DNA of 64,000 bases from positions 744,001-808,000 of the forward strand of contig NZ_CP031733.1 of NCBI RefSeq assembly GCF_003086355.1, written 5' to 3'. The position numbers and the translations under genes are program-made. Of the stretch, positions 18,299 to 26,869 are shown piece after piece (the stretch's first letter is position 1; each line of letters begins with the position of its first letter). The DNA is from Streptococcus chenjunshii. Lineage in GTDB: Bacteria; Bacillota; Bacilli; Lactobacillales; Streptococcaceae. The notes beneath the pieces are model-generated. The model searched no databases. It worked only from the letters and a program-made list of their open reading frames with translations, and had not been told where the DNA came from.

Positions 18299-19279
18299 AT
18301 GCAAAATCGTGTCACAGACATTTTAGGAATTGAAAAACCTATTATTCAAGGGCCTTTAAATTGGCTGACTGACGGGAAATATGTGGCAGCAGTCAGCAAA
18401 GCAGGTGGATTAGGTGTTTTTGGCTTTAATGCCGGTCAAAAAGAAGCTGTGTTTACTGTTGAAGAAACAGTAGCCAATATGAGGCGTGAAATCAAGATAG
18501 CTAAGGAAATAACGGCTAAACCGATGGGCATGAATATTGCTCCCGGTCATCCAACGACTGATGTGTTTACACAGCCTATGATGGATTTAATGGTTGAAGA
18601 AGGTATCGGTACTGCGGTTATGGTTGGCGATTTTTCGGCTTACTGGACAGAACGCTTTCATGCAAAAGGGATAAAGGTCGTTTTTCGTGCGGCAACACCT
18701 ACCGTTGAAAATACTGAAGAAGCTATTGAGGGCGGAGCAGATATCATTGTTGCGACAGGATTCGATGAGGGTGGTACTGTGCCGGAAAAAGTGATTGGTA
18801 CGTTTTCGATCATTCCTATGATTGTAGATGCGGCTAAGGGACGTGTTCCCGTCATGGCTGCTGGAGGTATAGCGGATGAGCGGACAGCCGAAGCAGCCTT
18901 TGTCCTCGGAGCAGAAGGGCTGTTTGTCGGTACTGCTTTTATGATGGCAGAAGAGTCTGTATTAGCGCAAAATATTAAAGAGATGGCTCTTGCGGCTACC
19001 GCCAGCGATTTAGTTATGTATCGGACGGTTCCAGCCTTTTATCGGTCATTGCCAGGTGAATTGCCTAATCAGCTGGTTGAACTGAGTAAGGCGGGAAAAT
19101 CTGAAGAAGAGATTTACCAAGCTCAGCACGCCTATGATGGCATGCGAGATGGTATGCTTTTTGGAGATTTAAGTAAAGGTTTTGCCTCGTTTGGTCTGGG
19201 AATCTCACTGATTCACCAGATTGAGCCTGTAGCTAATATTATTGATAGACTGATGTCAGGTATCAAACGCTTCCTGTAA
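18299..19279 (+). CDS. FMN-dependent nitronate monooxygenase / FabK-like oxidoreductase
   Basis: A 326-residue TIM-barrel flavoprotein of the nitronate monooxygenase / enoyl reductase II superfamily. It has the N-terminal PIIQGPLNWL, GGLGVFGF, and the FMN-phosphate region VPVMAAGGIAD followed by EGLFVGTAF. NMO enzymes oxidise toxic alkyl nitronates; FabK relatives reduce enoyl-ACP. Isolation from fatty-acid genes favours the NMO side, but substrate is not proven. ATG 18299 follows a GGGTGAAG-type RBS. The divergent TetR gene is the likely regulator. Confidence 0.75.
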   Translation: MQNRVTDILGIEKPIIQGPLNWLTDGKYVAAVSKAGGLGVFGFNAGQKEAVFTVEETVANMRREIKIAKEITAKPMGMNIAPGHPTTDVFTQPMMDLMVEEGIGTAVMVGDFSAYWTERFHAKGIKVVFRAATPTVENTEEAIEGGADIIVATGFDEGGTVPEKVIGTFSIIPMIVDAAKGRVPVMAAGGIADERTAEAAFVLGAEGLFVGTAFMMAEESVLAQNIKEMALAATASDLVMYRTVPAFYRSLPGELPNQLVELSKAGKSEEEIYQAQHAYDGMRDGMLFGDLSKGFASFGLGISLIHQIEPVANIIDRLMSGIKRFL

Positions 19280-19308
19280 ATGGATTTTTAAAAGGATAGA
19301 ATCGCACT

Positions 19309-19341
19309 AATCCCTTCTCACACACAGTGAGGAGGGATTTT
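19309..19341. terminator. Bidirectional terminator between convergent genes
   Basis: AATCCCTTCTCAC and GTGAGGAGGGATT form a stem with one mismatch; the plus side continues TTGTTTTTTT. It is shared with the minus-strand surface-protein gene. Confidence 0.8.
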
Positions 19342-19354
19342 GTTTTTTTGCCTT

Positions 19355-21862
19355 TTATATATACTGTCCGGACTTATTCCAGGTTTTAGTTTTAAACCTT
19401 ACGGCAAGCTTCTGACTGACAGCAGGCTGTGTTTGTGCTGCAGCACGGAAAGGGCCGTGCTGTTTGTTTGTCAGGCTGTATCTGTTTGAACTGAGGTCAG
19501 AATAAGCAAAAGCAGGATAAGGAACTGAGTTTGCTGATAAGTATTCCCTGTAGTTTCCTGCTGTAAATGCCGAGAATTTGCCGCTGGGATGTAAATTTTC
19601 ACTGTTAGTCCTATAGACATTTCCGGTATTTGAATAGGGTGCAGGAGCTGTTTCAGGCTGATTTGTATGTTTTGCCTCTAAAAAGTTTGTTTTAGCCTCT
19701 GTTTGTTCTTTTATCTGCTTGGCCTTCGTTTCTAAATTTAAGTCAGCATCACTGTCGTTTGCAGCCTCTGTATTTTTTTGTGTTTCAGCTTTGTCTGTTT
19801 GCTCAGCAGTGTTTTTCTCTGAGTCATCTTCCTCTTCTGTCTGAGACTGGCTGCTGCTGGCAGAAGGAGTAATTGTTTCTGAATCTGCGTCACTGTCAAA
19901 GGCTGCTTGTTCAGAAGGAAGAGGAGCTTCTGTAGAGTCGCCTGCTGAACTGCTGTTTCTTCCAGAGATATCCGTCTCTTTGGGCAAGAGAGGAGCAGCA
20001 GTATCACTAGGAACTGCAGTCGTCTCTTCACTTCCGTCTATTTGAGAAAAGTCAGGAAAGATGACAGACCCATCAGCTGCTGTTATGCCTTCATCAAAAC
20101 TTGGTGGATTGCCTGCGGGCATGGCATTATCACCCATAATACCAGGAGCCCCCATTCCAAATCCATTAGCTGTAGTTTCGGCAGTGGCTGCTGCAGCGGC
20201 AGAAGCGCCGCTTGAAACTGTAACAGTATAGGCTGATCCTGAGTTTACATGTTCGCTGGAGAAGATGACATTTGAAAAGTCGGTCTCAGCAGTTGTTGAT
20301 GCGGTTACATTTCCATCGCTGTCGGTGATTGTAATCATATCCCCTTGACTGCCTGAGACATTGACCATAATATAGGCTTGGCTTGATCCTGTCATAAAGG
20401 CCTGTGCCATACCGCTGCTGCCGATAGCCCAGACTGTCCCGCCAGTGATGGTTCCCGTTCCGTCGTAATCAAGGGCGGAATTATCCATGGATGTTTGGGC
20501 GAGATAGACATTGCCGCTCGATATTGTCAAATTGCCGTTAGAGTCCAAAGCATCAGCAGCGGCAGTCACATAAACAGTTGCACCAGCAATGGTAATGGCG
20601 ATTTCATTTTCAATGTCGTCAGCTGAATTAACCAGTTGAGACAAATCTGCACTGTCCTTGCTTGTCCATTCCGTTGCATTAATGCCGTCGTCCCCAGCAT
20701 TGATGGTAATAGTCCCACCTGTGAGATTGATAGAGCGTCCCTCAATCCCTTCATCACCAGCCGTGATGGTAACCTCAGAGTTTCCTTCAACTGTCACTTC
20801 ATCGCCAGCAGTAATCCCTTTATCAGCAGCATTTATGGTAACTGTTGAATCAGTGATGGTCAAGTCGGCAGAATTGACATCGGTATCATCTTCAATCTGA
20901 ATCCCATCGTCACCTGCAGTGATAAAGACTGTCGAGTTGATAAACTTGACATCGGTCGTTGCATGGATACCGTCTTTGGACGCAGAGACTAGGTTGAGTA
21001 CTGCACCGTCAATGGTCACACTTGCTGCTTTGAGGGCATGTTTGACACTGCTGCTGACGGTCAGACTGCTTTTATCCTTGGAAGTCACATAAAGGGCTCC
21101 CTCTGCTTCAATAGTATTGGCTAAAGCTGAGGAAACAGAGCTGTCAGACAATATAAAAATATAGAGATCGCCGCTTGTATAGACGCTGGAGTTTGTTAAT
21201 TTAAGATTGTCAAAATTGAGCGTCACCGCTTCAGTAACGGATGAATCAACTGTAATAGAGTAGCCGTCTCCTGCTCCTGTAATACTATAGCTGCCGGCTT
21301 GGGTGATGGTAATATTATTTTCTGAAACCGTCACGCTATCAGAGTTAGCAGAAACACCTTCGGTGGAGATAGAAATAGTGGCTGTATTTTCATCTGAGCT
21401 TGCTTCTGCTTCGCTTAGATTAACCTCACTGTCCTCTGCAGCAGTTTCCATTTGGGCATCCCTAATTTCAGCATTAGTATTGCGGAATTCTGTATCGCTG
21501 TTTCCTTCTGTAACAGTTTCCGAACGTTCAGCGATTTCAGAGGCAGAGGCCGATAAGCTATTTTCTTGAAAATCGTCTGTATCAGTTGTGTCTGTTTCGG
21601 CAGTCAGCTTATCTTGACTGACTGTATCTGCGGTGAGCGTTTCTGTATCTGTTTCAGATACTGTGTCATCGGCTGCTGCAGCTGTTTCGGCAGCACCTGC
21701 AGTGCTGCTATCATCAGCAAAAACGTTTTGCCCTGTACCTGTAATCGTAAAAGCAGCCGCCAGAACAAGTCCTGTGATTAAACCTTGTTTGGTTTTACGT
21801 TTGACACCATGTCCTTTTGCCTGCGAAAATGCAGAGCGGTTAAATAAAACTTTTTTACTCAT
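19355..21862 (-). CDS. Large secreted carbohydrate-binding-domain (Cthe_2159-like) beta-helix protein
   Basis: An 835-residue exported protein. Residues 1-~50 are a long Gram-positive signal peptide ending near NVFADD. A Thr/Ala/Ser/Glu-rich stretch follows (~51-160), then a repetitive beta-helix-like domain (~165-500) with repeated TITAGDDGI / INAADKGI segments, as in the DUF4353 (Cthe_2159) family, which binds acidic polysaccharide. The last ~300 residues are Ser/Thr/Glu/Gln-rich. There is no C-terminal LPxTG-hydrophobic-basic signal; LPKET near residue 630 is not followed by a membrane segment. It may be released or wall-bound non-covalently. A related S. mutans protein is linked to biofilm (from memory). 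Confidence 0.75.
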   Translation of the reverse strand: MSKKVLFNRSAFSQAKGHGVKRKTKQGLITGLVLAAAFTITGTGQNVFADDSSTAGAAETAAAADDTVSETDTETLTADTVSQDKLTAETDTTDTDDFQENSLSASASEIAERSETVTEGNSDTEFRNTNAEIRDAQMETAAEDSEVNLSEAEASSDENTATISISTEGVSANSDSVTVSENNITITQAGSYSITGAGDGYSITVDSSVTEAVTLNFDNLKLTNSSVYTSGDLYIFILSDSSVSSALANTIEAEGALYVTSKDKSSLTVSSSVKHALKAASVTIDGAVLNLVSASKDGIHATTDVKFINSTVFITAGDDGIQIEDDTDVNSADLTITDSTVTINAADKGITAGDEVTVEGNSEVTITAGDEGIEGRSINLTGGTITINAGDDGINATEWTSKDSADLSQLVNSADDIENEIAITIAGATVYVTAAADALDSNGNLTISSGNVYLAQTSMDNSALDYDGTGTITGGTVWAIGSSGMAQAFMTGSSQAYIMVNVSGSQGDMITITDSDGNVTASTTAETDFSNVIFSSEHVNSGSAYTVTVSSGASAAAAATAETTANGFGMGAPGIMGDNAMPAGNPPSFDEGITAADGSVIFPDFSQIDGSEETTAVPSDTAAPLLPKETDISGRNSSSAGDSTEAPLPSEQAAFDSDADSETITPSASSSQSQTEEEDDSEKNTAEQTDKAETQKNTEAANDSDADLNLETKAKQIKEQTEAKTNFLEAKHTNQPETAPAPYSNTGNVYRTNSENLHPSGKFSAFTAGNYREYLSANSVPYPAFAYSDLSSNRYSLTNKQHGPFRAAAQTQPAVSQKLAVRFKTKTWNKSGQYI

Positions 21863-22175
21863 TGAGTAACCTCATTTCTTTCTTACTAGCCATATAGTCT
21901 ATACAGAAAGGCTTAAGGAAATCCTAAATAAAAAATGATTAAAAATTCATCAGTTCAAATGATAGCCGGATTGTGATGATTTTTCCAGGGGGGGTATCCA
22001 GTTTTATTCTTGTTGCACGGACTCCTTTGTATTATTTTGACAGGATTTGCCCCCATTTAAGGGGACAATTGTTTTAATTTACAATACAATAGAGCTTTTT
22101 CTGTGATATGATGACAGTAATCGGAACCAGAAAAATTAGGTCTGACTCGAGAGCTTAGGAGAAAGATGCTCTCTT

Positions 22176-22592
22176 GGCCTTTGTATCTTGGTAGAATTGA
22201 ACACGGCCTAAACTAAAATCCTAGTGAAAAAGAGACGCAATCGTAGGAAGCGCAAGCTGACGTACGAGTGTGGCTGCTCTGTGAGTATGCCTGCCAGCGT
22301 GATGCAAGCATCTTGTTAAACAACCCTAGCCGTAGCTGACTGAAGGCTTTGTCGTCTTGACAGACGACCGCACCCTTCTAGTCATCTTGGCAGAGGTGCG
22401 CCTACGAAATCGGAGATTTCTGGTTTACCGTCATTTTCATACGGATTTCTTAACGGCCTTTGTATATTATTGGAATTGAACACGGCCTAAACGCTGCTGG
22501 AAAAAGATAGACTTCCCTTGAGTCTTTAATGACTCAGCGGTCAGTCTCCTATTTTCCTTTTGCGTTCTTCACGGCCTTTGTATCTTGTTGGA
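22176..22592 (+). repeat. Palindromic repeat block 3 (one long and one short unit)
   Basis: A long unit at 22205-22458 (254 bases) has GGCC ends and arms AAAATCC/GGATTTC; inside are hairpins GTCGTC/GACGAC, CGCACC..AGGTGCG and AAATC/GATTT. A short unit at 22484-22576 has AACGC/GCGTT arms and a GAGTC/GACTC-type centre. The next linker half, TTTGTATCTTGTTGGA, merges with the GGAGGGGG ribosome-binding site of the flavoprotein gene. A bare linker copy precedes the block at 22176-22204. Confidence 0.88.
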
Positions 22593-22602
22593 GGGGGTTA
22601 TT

Positions 22603-24342
22603 ATGAAACTTAAAGCTGGAACGTATTTTGGAAAAGGACAGGGGCAGCATGGGGATTATGATGTTGAAGTTGAGGTTTCTGAGAGTGCCATTAAAAGTGT
22701 TAAGGTACTAGGAGAACATGGTTCACCTGCTTATCCTGATACGGCAGTGACAGAAATTCCTGAACGGATTTTAGCTGCTCAATCAACAACAGTTGATGCA
22801 GTCAGCGGAGCCAGCGTTTCTTCACATGCAATTATGGAAGCCGTCAGAGATGCTCTGCTGAAGGCTGGCTTGGAGGAAGAAGAAGATTTAACAAATCAGG
22901 AGCTGACAGTTGATGTTGCTATTGTTGCGGCAGGGCCAGCCGGATTGGCAGCAGCTGTAACTGCAGCAGAAGCGGGATTGTCGGTGGCTGTTTTTGAGAA
23001 ACAGGCTATTACAGGTGGGACTGCTAATATGGGGATGGGTCCTTTGGGTATTGACACTAAAATTCAGAGAGCTTTATTTAATAATATTTCAGTCGAAGAA
23101 GCGTTAAGTAAGCAAATGGAATATACTCATTACCGTGTTGACAGTGATTTGGTTCAAACCTATTTCAAGCTTTCAAGCGCGACTATTGAGTGGCTGGAAG
23201 ATATGGGGGTCAAATTCGCTGGAGCTTTTCGCTATTTCAAAGAATCAGAAGCAACTTGGCATATTGTCGATAATGATGGCAAAATTGGACCTGGTGCCGC
23301 AGCGCCTATGAATAAAGCGCTGACAAAACGAGCTAAGGATTTAGGTGTCAGTTTTTATTTGAATACTCCAGTGGACGATCTTATCACGTCTGATGGCAAA
23401 GTTACCGGCCTGCTGGCTAAAAGCAAGACCGGCCGTATTATCAAGGTGCAGGCTCAAGCTGTAGTAGTCTGTACGGGTGGTTTTGGTTCTAATGCTAAGA
23501 TGCTTGCTGAGGAGTTTGGCTATCACTTAAATCAAGATTTCTTTACCTTTAATGTTCCCGGAATCACAGGCGACGGTCTGCAAATGATGTGGAAGGCGGG
23601 AGCGCAGAAGTTTGGCTTAGCAACAGAAAGTATTTTTGTTCTGCCGCATAATCTGCAGTATATGATTGCTGATGGTGTGCTGCGCCAGCCAAATCTGCTG
23701 ATAAATCAGCGCGGTGAACGTTTCATGAATGAAGGTGATATGGGCAATACCACTTTTGCCGGAAATGCTATTGCTCTTCAGCCAGGTCATTATGCGTACT
23801 GTATTATGGATCGGGAAATTCTGAAACATTATCAGGAACAGGGACCGGACATTGTCGATTTAGTACATCCGACTGAGGGCTTTCAGCTGCTTGAGGAGGA
23901 TATTAAAAAGGCTGAAGAGAATGGTTATGATGCAATCATGACAGCAGATTCTATCGCAGAATTAAGTCAGAAGCTCCAAATTTCTCGAGAAAAACTACAG
24001 GCAACCATTGACGAGTACAATAGCTATTGTGCTCAGGGCTATGATGAGGCATTTTTCAAAAAAAAGGCCTACTTACACCCAATTACAGGTGCGGGAGGCT
24101 ATTTAGTCGGTAAATACTATGTTGGTGCCTACGGTACAATGGGAGGCGTCCGAATCAATAGGCACTGTCAGGTACTGGATGTGGAAAACCGCATTATTCC
24201 TGGTCTTTACAGTGCTGGTTCTGACGCTAATACGATTTATGGCGATAGTTATAATTTTACTCTGCCCGGAAATTCTATGGGCTTTGCTCTCAACTCCGGC
24301 CGTATGGTGGGTCTGGCCTTGGCCAGCTTACTAAAAAAATAA
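22603..24342 (+). CDS. FMN-bind / FAD-binding reductase (fumarate or enoate reductase family)
   Basis: A 579-residue flavoprotein. Residues ~1-85 form an FMN_bind domain ending in DAVSGASVSS, the sequence type to which ApbE attaches FMN covalently (the last S of SGAS). Residues ~105-579 form the fumarate reductase/succinate dehydrogenase flavoprotein domain: VAIVAAGPAGLAAA, GGTANMGMGP, RGERFMNEGD and YGDSYNFTLPGNSMG. There is no signal peptide or heme motif, so it is cytoplasmic. Relatives reduce the C=C bond of fumarate, urocanate or other enoates; the substrate here is unknown. The start ATG 22603 has a strong RBS. A weak hairpin terminator follows at 24355-24383. It is probably part of the neighbouring pathway. 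Confidence 0.82.
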   Translation: MKLKAGTYFGKGQGQHGDYDVEVEVSESAIKSVKVLGEHGSPAYPDTAVTEIPERILAAQSTTVDAVSGASVSSHAIMEAVRDALLKAGLEEEEDLTNQELTVDVAIVAAGPAGLAAAVTAAEAGLSVAVFEKQAITGGTANMGMGPLGIDTKIQRALFNNISVEEALSKQMEYTHYRVDSDLVQTYFKLSSATIEWLEDMGVKFAGAFRYFKESEATWHIVDNDGKIGPGAAAPMNKALTKRAKDLGVSFYLNTPVDDLITSDGKVTGLLAKSKTGRIIKVQAQAVVVCTGGFGSNAKMLAEEFGYHLNQDFFTFNVPGITGDGLQMMWKAGAQKFGLATESIFVLPHNLQYMIADGVLRQPNLLINQRGERFMNEGDMGNTTFAGNAIALQPGHYAYCIMDREILKHYQEQGPDIVDLVHPTEGFQLLEEDIKKAEENGYDAIMTADSIAELSQKLQISREKLQATIDEYNSYCAQGYDEAFFKKKAYLHPITGAGGYLVGKYYVGAYGTMGGVRINRHCQVLDVENRIIPGLYSAGSDANTIYGDSYNFTLPGNSMGFALNSGRMVGLALASLLKK

Positions 24343-24354
24343 AGTATGAATAAA

Positions 24355-24383
24355 GCAGTCAGGATTGTATGTCGCCTGACTGC
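24355..24383. terminator. Hairpin between convergent flavoprotein and PucR genes
   Basis: GCAGTCAGG and CCTGACTGC form a perfect nine-pair stem; the following T-run is weak (CTTATT). Confidence 0.6.
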
Positions 24384-24404
24384 CTTATTATGATAGAAAA
24401 ATAT

Positions 24405-25994
24405 TTAAAGAAAATGTAAATCATTTTTTAAAATTAAATTTTGATCGCTGATATCACCGATTTGAAAGAGCTGAACTAAAGAATCATAGTAGGTCTTTAA
24501 GAGCAGCCAATCGTCAAGGTCATTGGCTAAGATTTTTTTGATTTGTTTAATACGGTAACGCAGTGTATTGGCATGGATCCACAGCTGGTTGGCAATGGCA
24601 TTGGTATTTTGGTTAAATAAAATATAATAAGCTAAAGTCAGTAGTAAATAGCTCTTTTTTTCTTGGTCCGTTTTTAAAAGCTGGATGATGTCCGGATGGA
24701 TAAAAATTGGGCGGCCGGAACGATGTAAATCTAAGGTGATGAGGCTGGCAAGATAACGATAAGAAAAGAGATGGCCCTGCAGATGATATTTTACAATCAT
24801 CTGATCAACTTGGCTTGCCTGCTGGAACATAGGGCGGAACTCTTTAAAATCGTAAAAAATATGACTGGCGGATAAACGGAGCTGGGCAGTCTGACAAAAA
24901 TCAAGCAGATCTTTTGTGCGGGTCTGCATAAAATTTTTTTGGCTTCCGGAAACGAGGAAGACCATTTTGTTTTCATAAAACATGAAAAGCGCACTTCCTA
25001 GAAGCTGCTGCAGCTGTTTAGCCAGAACCAGCCGATTGTTTTCAGAAGCAACTGGTTTTATAAAGGAAACGACCAGAACGCGTTTATAGTAAAGAACGTT
25101 CAGTTTCATATCTTCAATTTGCGGATTGCTGATGGAAGCTGAACCCTTATCTTTATCAACCAAGGCTTGTAAAAAGTAAGAATAAGCCGCTTCCTTATTC
25201 ATAAGATAATTGCGATCGTGGGTGAAAGCCAGAGCAACAAGGTGTGCAAAATGCATGAACACAATCCTGTCCCCCTGAGATATCGGACGGTTCTTTTCAT
25301 ATATCATCAGACGGCCTAAGACTGTACCGTTCAGCCGGATAAAATCAACTAAGGTTTTGCAATTTAGGATAGGATTGTCAAAAAGATAGGGTTTACCGCT
25401 TTTTTGAAGGATTTTATCGACCTTTAATTTTTTGAGCACGCTCAGATTTTCTTGAGAAATTCGGCCGTGTTGCCGCTCTTCCTTTAAAATAGTCGCTTCA
25501 TTTGCTTCTGCAGGCGGGAAAGCAATGTAGTTCCCCAGATTATCTAAAATAAAAACAGGATTGTCAAAAATTCGTGAACCGATTTCCGCCAATTTTGGGA
25601 AATCAGCTCCGGCAAAGGTAGCATGATAAGCTTCTTCTAACCGTTCCAAGGCAACATAGTTAGTATGCAGCTCTTGTTCAATAATTTTTTGAATCTGCTG
25701 TCTGTGCTTTTCATCTTCGGCAATGATAATGGTTGCAGCAGGGAAAGATTGGCACAATTCTGTTAAAGCTTCTTCCTTATTTAACGGACAAAGTAAGGTT
25801 AATTCTGCCGGATTCTCCTTTAGAATTTTGGTGAAGTCTCCTTTTAAGCTGTACAATATGCCAGGCCGTGCATCTTGAGCTAAGTCAGTCCAAGTTGTTT
25901 CGAGCATATCACTGATATTGAGCTGCAGATTGCCAAACTGAATAATGTGTATCTTTTCTTTGACTAAAGCATTGATAATATTATCTAAGCGCAT
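24405..25994 (-). CDS. PucR/CdaR-family transcriptional regulator
   Basis: A 529-residue regulator. The N-terminal ~130 residues resemble the PucR (purine catabolism regulator-like) sensory domain, a middle region follows, and the C-terminal HTH_30 domain is clear: NTNAIANQLWIHANTLRYRIKQIKKIL. These proteins are usually activators that sense small metabolites. The start is ATG 25994, preceded by AAAGGAGG; 13 further codons upstream are open but unlikely. It sits between the flavoprotein gene and the divergent thiolase operon and probably regulates both. The ligand cannot be read from sequence. Confidence 0.8.
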   Translation of the reverse strand: MRLDNIINALVKEKIHIIQFGNLQLNISDMLETTWTDLAQDARPGILYSLKGDFTKILKENPAELTLLCPLNKEEALTELCQSFPAATIIIAEDEKHRQQIQKIIEQELHTNYVALERLEEAYHATFAGADFPKLAEIGSRIFDNPVFILDNLGNYIAFPPAEANEATILKEERQHGRISQENLSVLKKLKVDKILQKSGKPYLFDNPILNCKTLVDFIRLNGTVLGRLMIYEKNRPISQGDRIVFMHFAHLVALAFTHDRNYLMNKEAAYSYFLQALVDKDKGSASISNPQIEDMKLNVLYYKRVLVVSFIKPVASENNRLVLAKQLQQLLGSALFMFYENKMVFLVSGSQKNFMQTRTKDLLDFCQTAQLRLSASHIFYDFKEFRPMFQQASQVDQMIVKYHLQGHLFSYRYLASLITLDLHRSGRPIFIHPDIIQLLKTDQEKKSYLLLTLAYYILFNQNTNAIANQLWIHANTLRYRIKQIKKILANDLDDWLLLKTYYDSLVQLFQIGDISDQNLILKNDLHFL

Positions 25995-26126
25995 TTTAAC
26001 CTCCTTTATTAAGATACAAATATTAAAATACAAAGGCTGTGCTCAGTTGTAATCTGTCACAAGAATTATACCATCTTTCAGCTGTTTTTTGTAAGGGCTT
26101 ACGAAATAAAGACACTAAAGAAGGGA

Positions 26127-26132
26127 TATAAT
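26127..26132 (+). promoter_or_regulatory. Possible -10 box for the thiolase-kinase operon
   Basis: TATAAT at 26127-26132 lies in the PucR-divergent region. No good -35 is seen, which would fit an activator-dependent promoter (inference). The first gene begins about 300 bases downstream, after repeat block 4. Confidence 0.35.
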
Positions 26133-26166
26133 CAATTTAGAAAATAAGAACAGAAAGGAGAAGGCA

Positions 26167-26416
26167 TAGAGCTGTGGAGTGACATCATCCATCGGATGAT
26201 GCCAGCCCGAACTTAGAAATGGGAAAGTGAGGGAAGCTTATGCGTTGGGGTTTTGTCTTGCTGCTTGCCAGCCATAGCCGTCTGAAGGCTTTGTCGTCTT
26301 GACAGCTTCCCGCACCTTTCTAGTTGTCCTAGCAGGGGTGCGTCTGCGAAATCGAAGATTTCGGACTTACCGCCTATTTTCCTTCTGTGTTCTTCACGGC
26401 TTTTGTATCTTATTTG
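26167..26416 (+). repeat. Palindromic repeat block 4 (one long unit)
   Basis: A single long-form unit starting GAGCTGTGGAGTG and ending in the TTTTGTATCTTAT linker half. It contains CATCATCC/GGATGATG and the shared region CCGTCTGAAGGCTTTG, GTCGTCTTGACAG and GAAATCGAAGATTTC. The 5' part resembles 40235-40320 in block 8 (both have GCCCGAACTT then AATGGGA). The 3' end lies at the ribosome-binding site of the next gene. Confidence 0.8.
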
Positions 26417-26428
26417 GAAGGGGTTGAA

Positions 26429-26827
26429 ATGGGAAAATTGAAATTTAACGGTGTGATGAATGCGGCAGTATCACTGGCTTTGAGCTGTGTAACTTTGCTT
26501 TTGCTGAAGCAGGGGCCTGACTGGTCTAATTTTATTCTCCCAACTGCGGAAGGATTTGTTATTGCTATGTTTTTAACAACTGTTTTTCCCTTAGAACGCT
26601 GGGGGCGGTCGGCTGCTAAAAAAGTAAGCCTTCCTCAGATGACGGGTACCTTGATTTTAACGGCTTTTGTCAACGTGACCTGCATCACTTTTATTCTGAC
26701 TTTTCAGCAGCAGCCGCTGACAGTCGGCCAGCTTCAGCTTTGGGCAAAAACACTTCCGGTTTTTTACTTAACAGCAGTGACAGTCTCTAGCTTAGTAGCT
26801 AAAGTCTATCTGAAGGGCAAATCTTAA
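26429..26827 (+). CDS. Small four-helix membrane protein, possibly DUF2798-like
   Basis: A 132-residue hydrophobic protein with about four membrane segments (residues ~8-25, 33-50, 64-86, 98-120) and a short basic end. The layout, a helix pair with a Pro-containing loop before an ERW-type cytoplasmic turn, is reminiscent of DUF2798 proteins, but I do not recognise it with certainty. It is the first gene after repeat block 4 and is followed 42 bases later by the thiolase gene. By position it could move the substrate or product of the pathway; that is inference only. Confidence 0.55.
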   Translation: MGKLKFNGVMNAAVSLALSCVTLLLLKQGPDWSNFILPTAEGFVIAMFLTTVFPLERWGRSAAKKVSLPQMTGTLILTAFVNVTCITFILTFQQQPLTVGQLQLWAKTLPVFYLTAVTVSSLVAKVYLKGKS

Positions 26828-26869
26828 TGCAGACAAAAGAATTCTTAAGAAGTAAGAGAGGTATCATTT

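Noticed and set aside
20566..21869. Several plus-strand frames opposite the surface-protein gene
   Set aside because: They mirror a repetitive, Ser/Thr/Asp-biased gene and have no independent start signals.
22585..22602. Upstream start for the flavoprotein
   Set aside because: It lies inside the linker and ribosome-binding site; ATG 22603 has the proper spacing.
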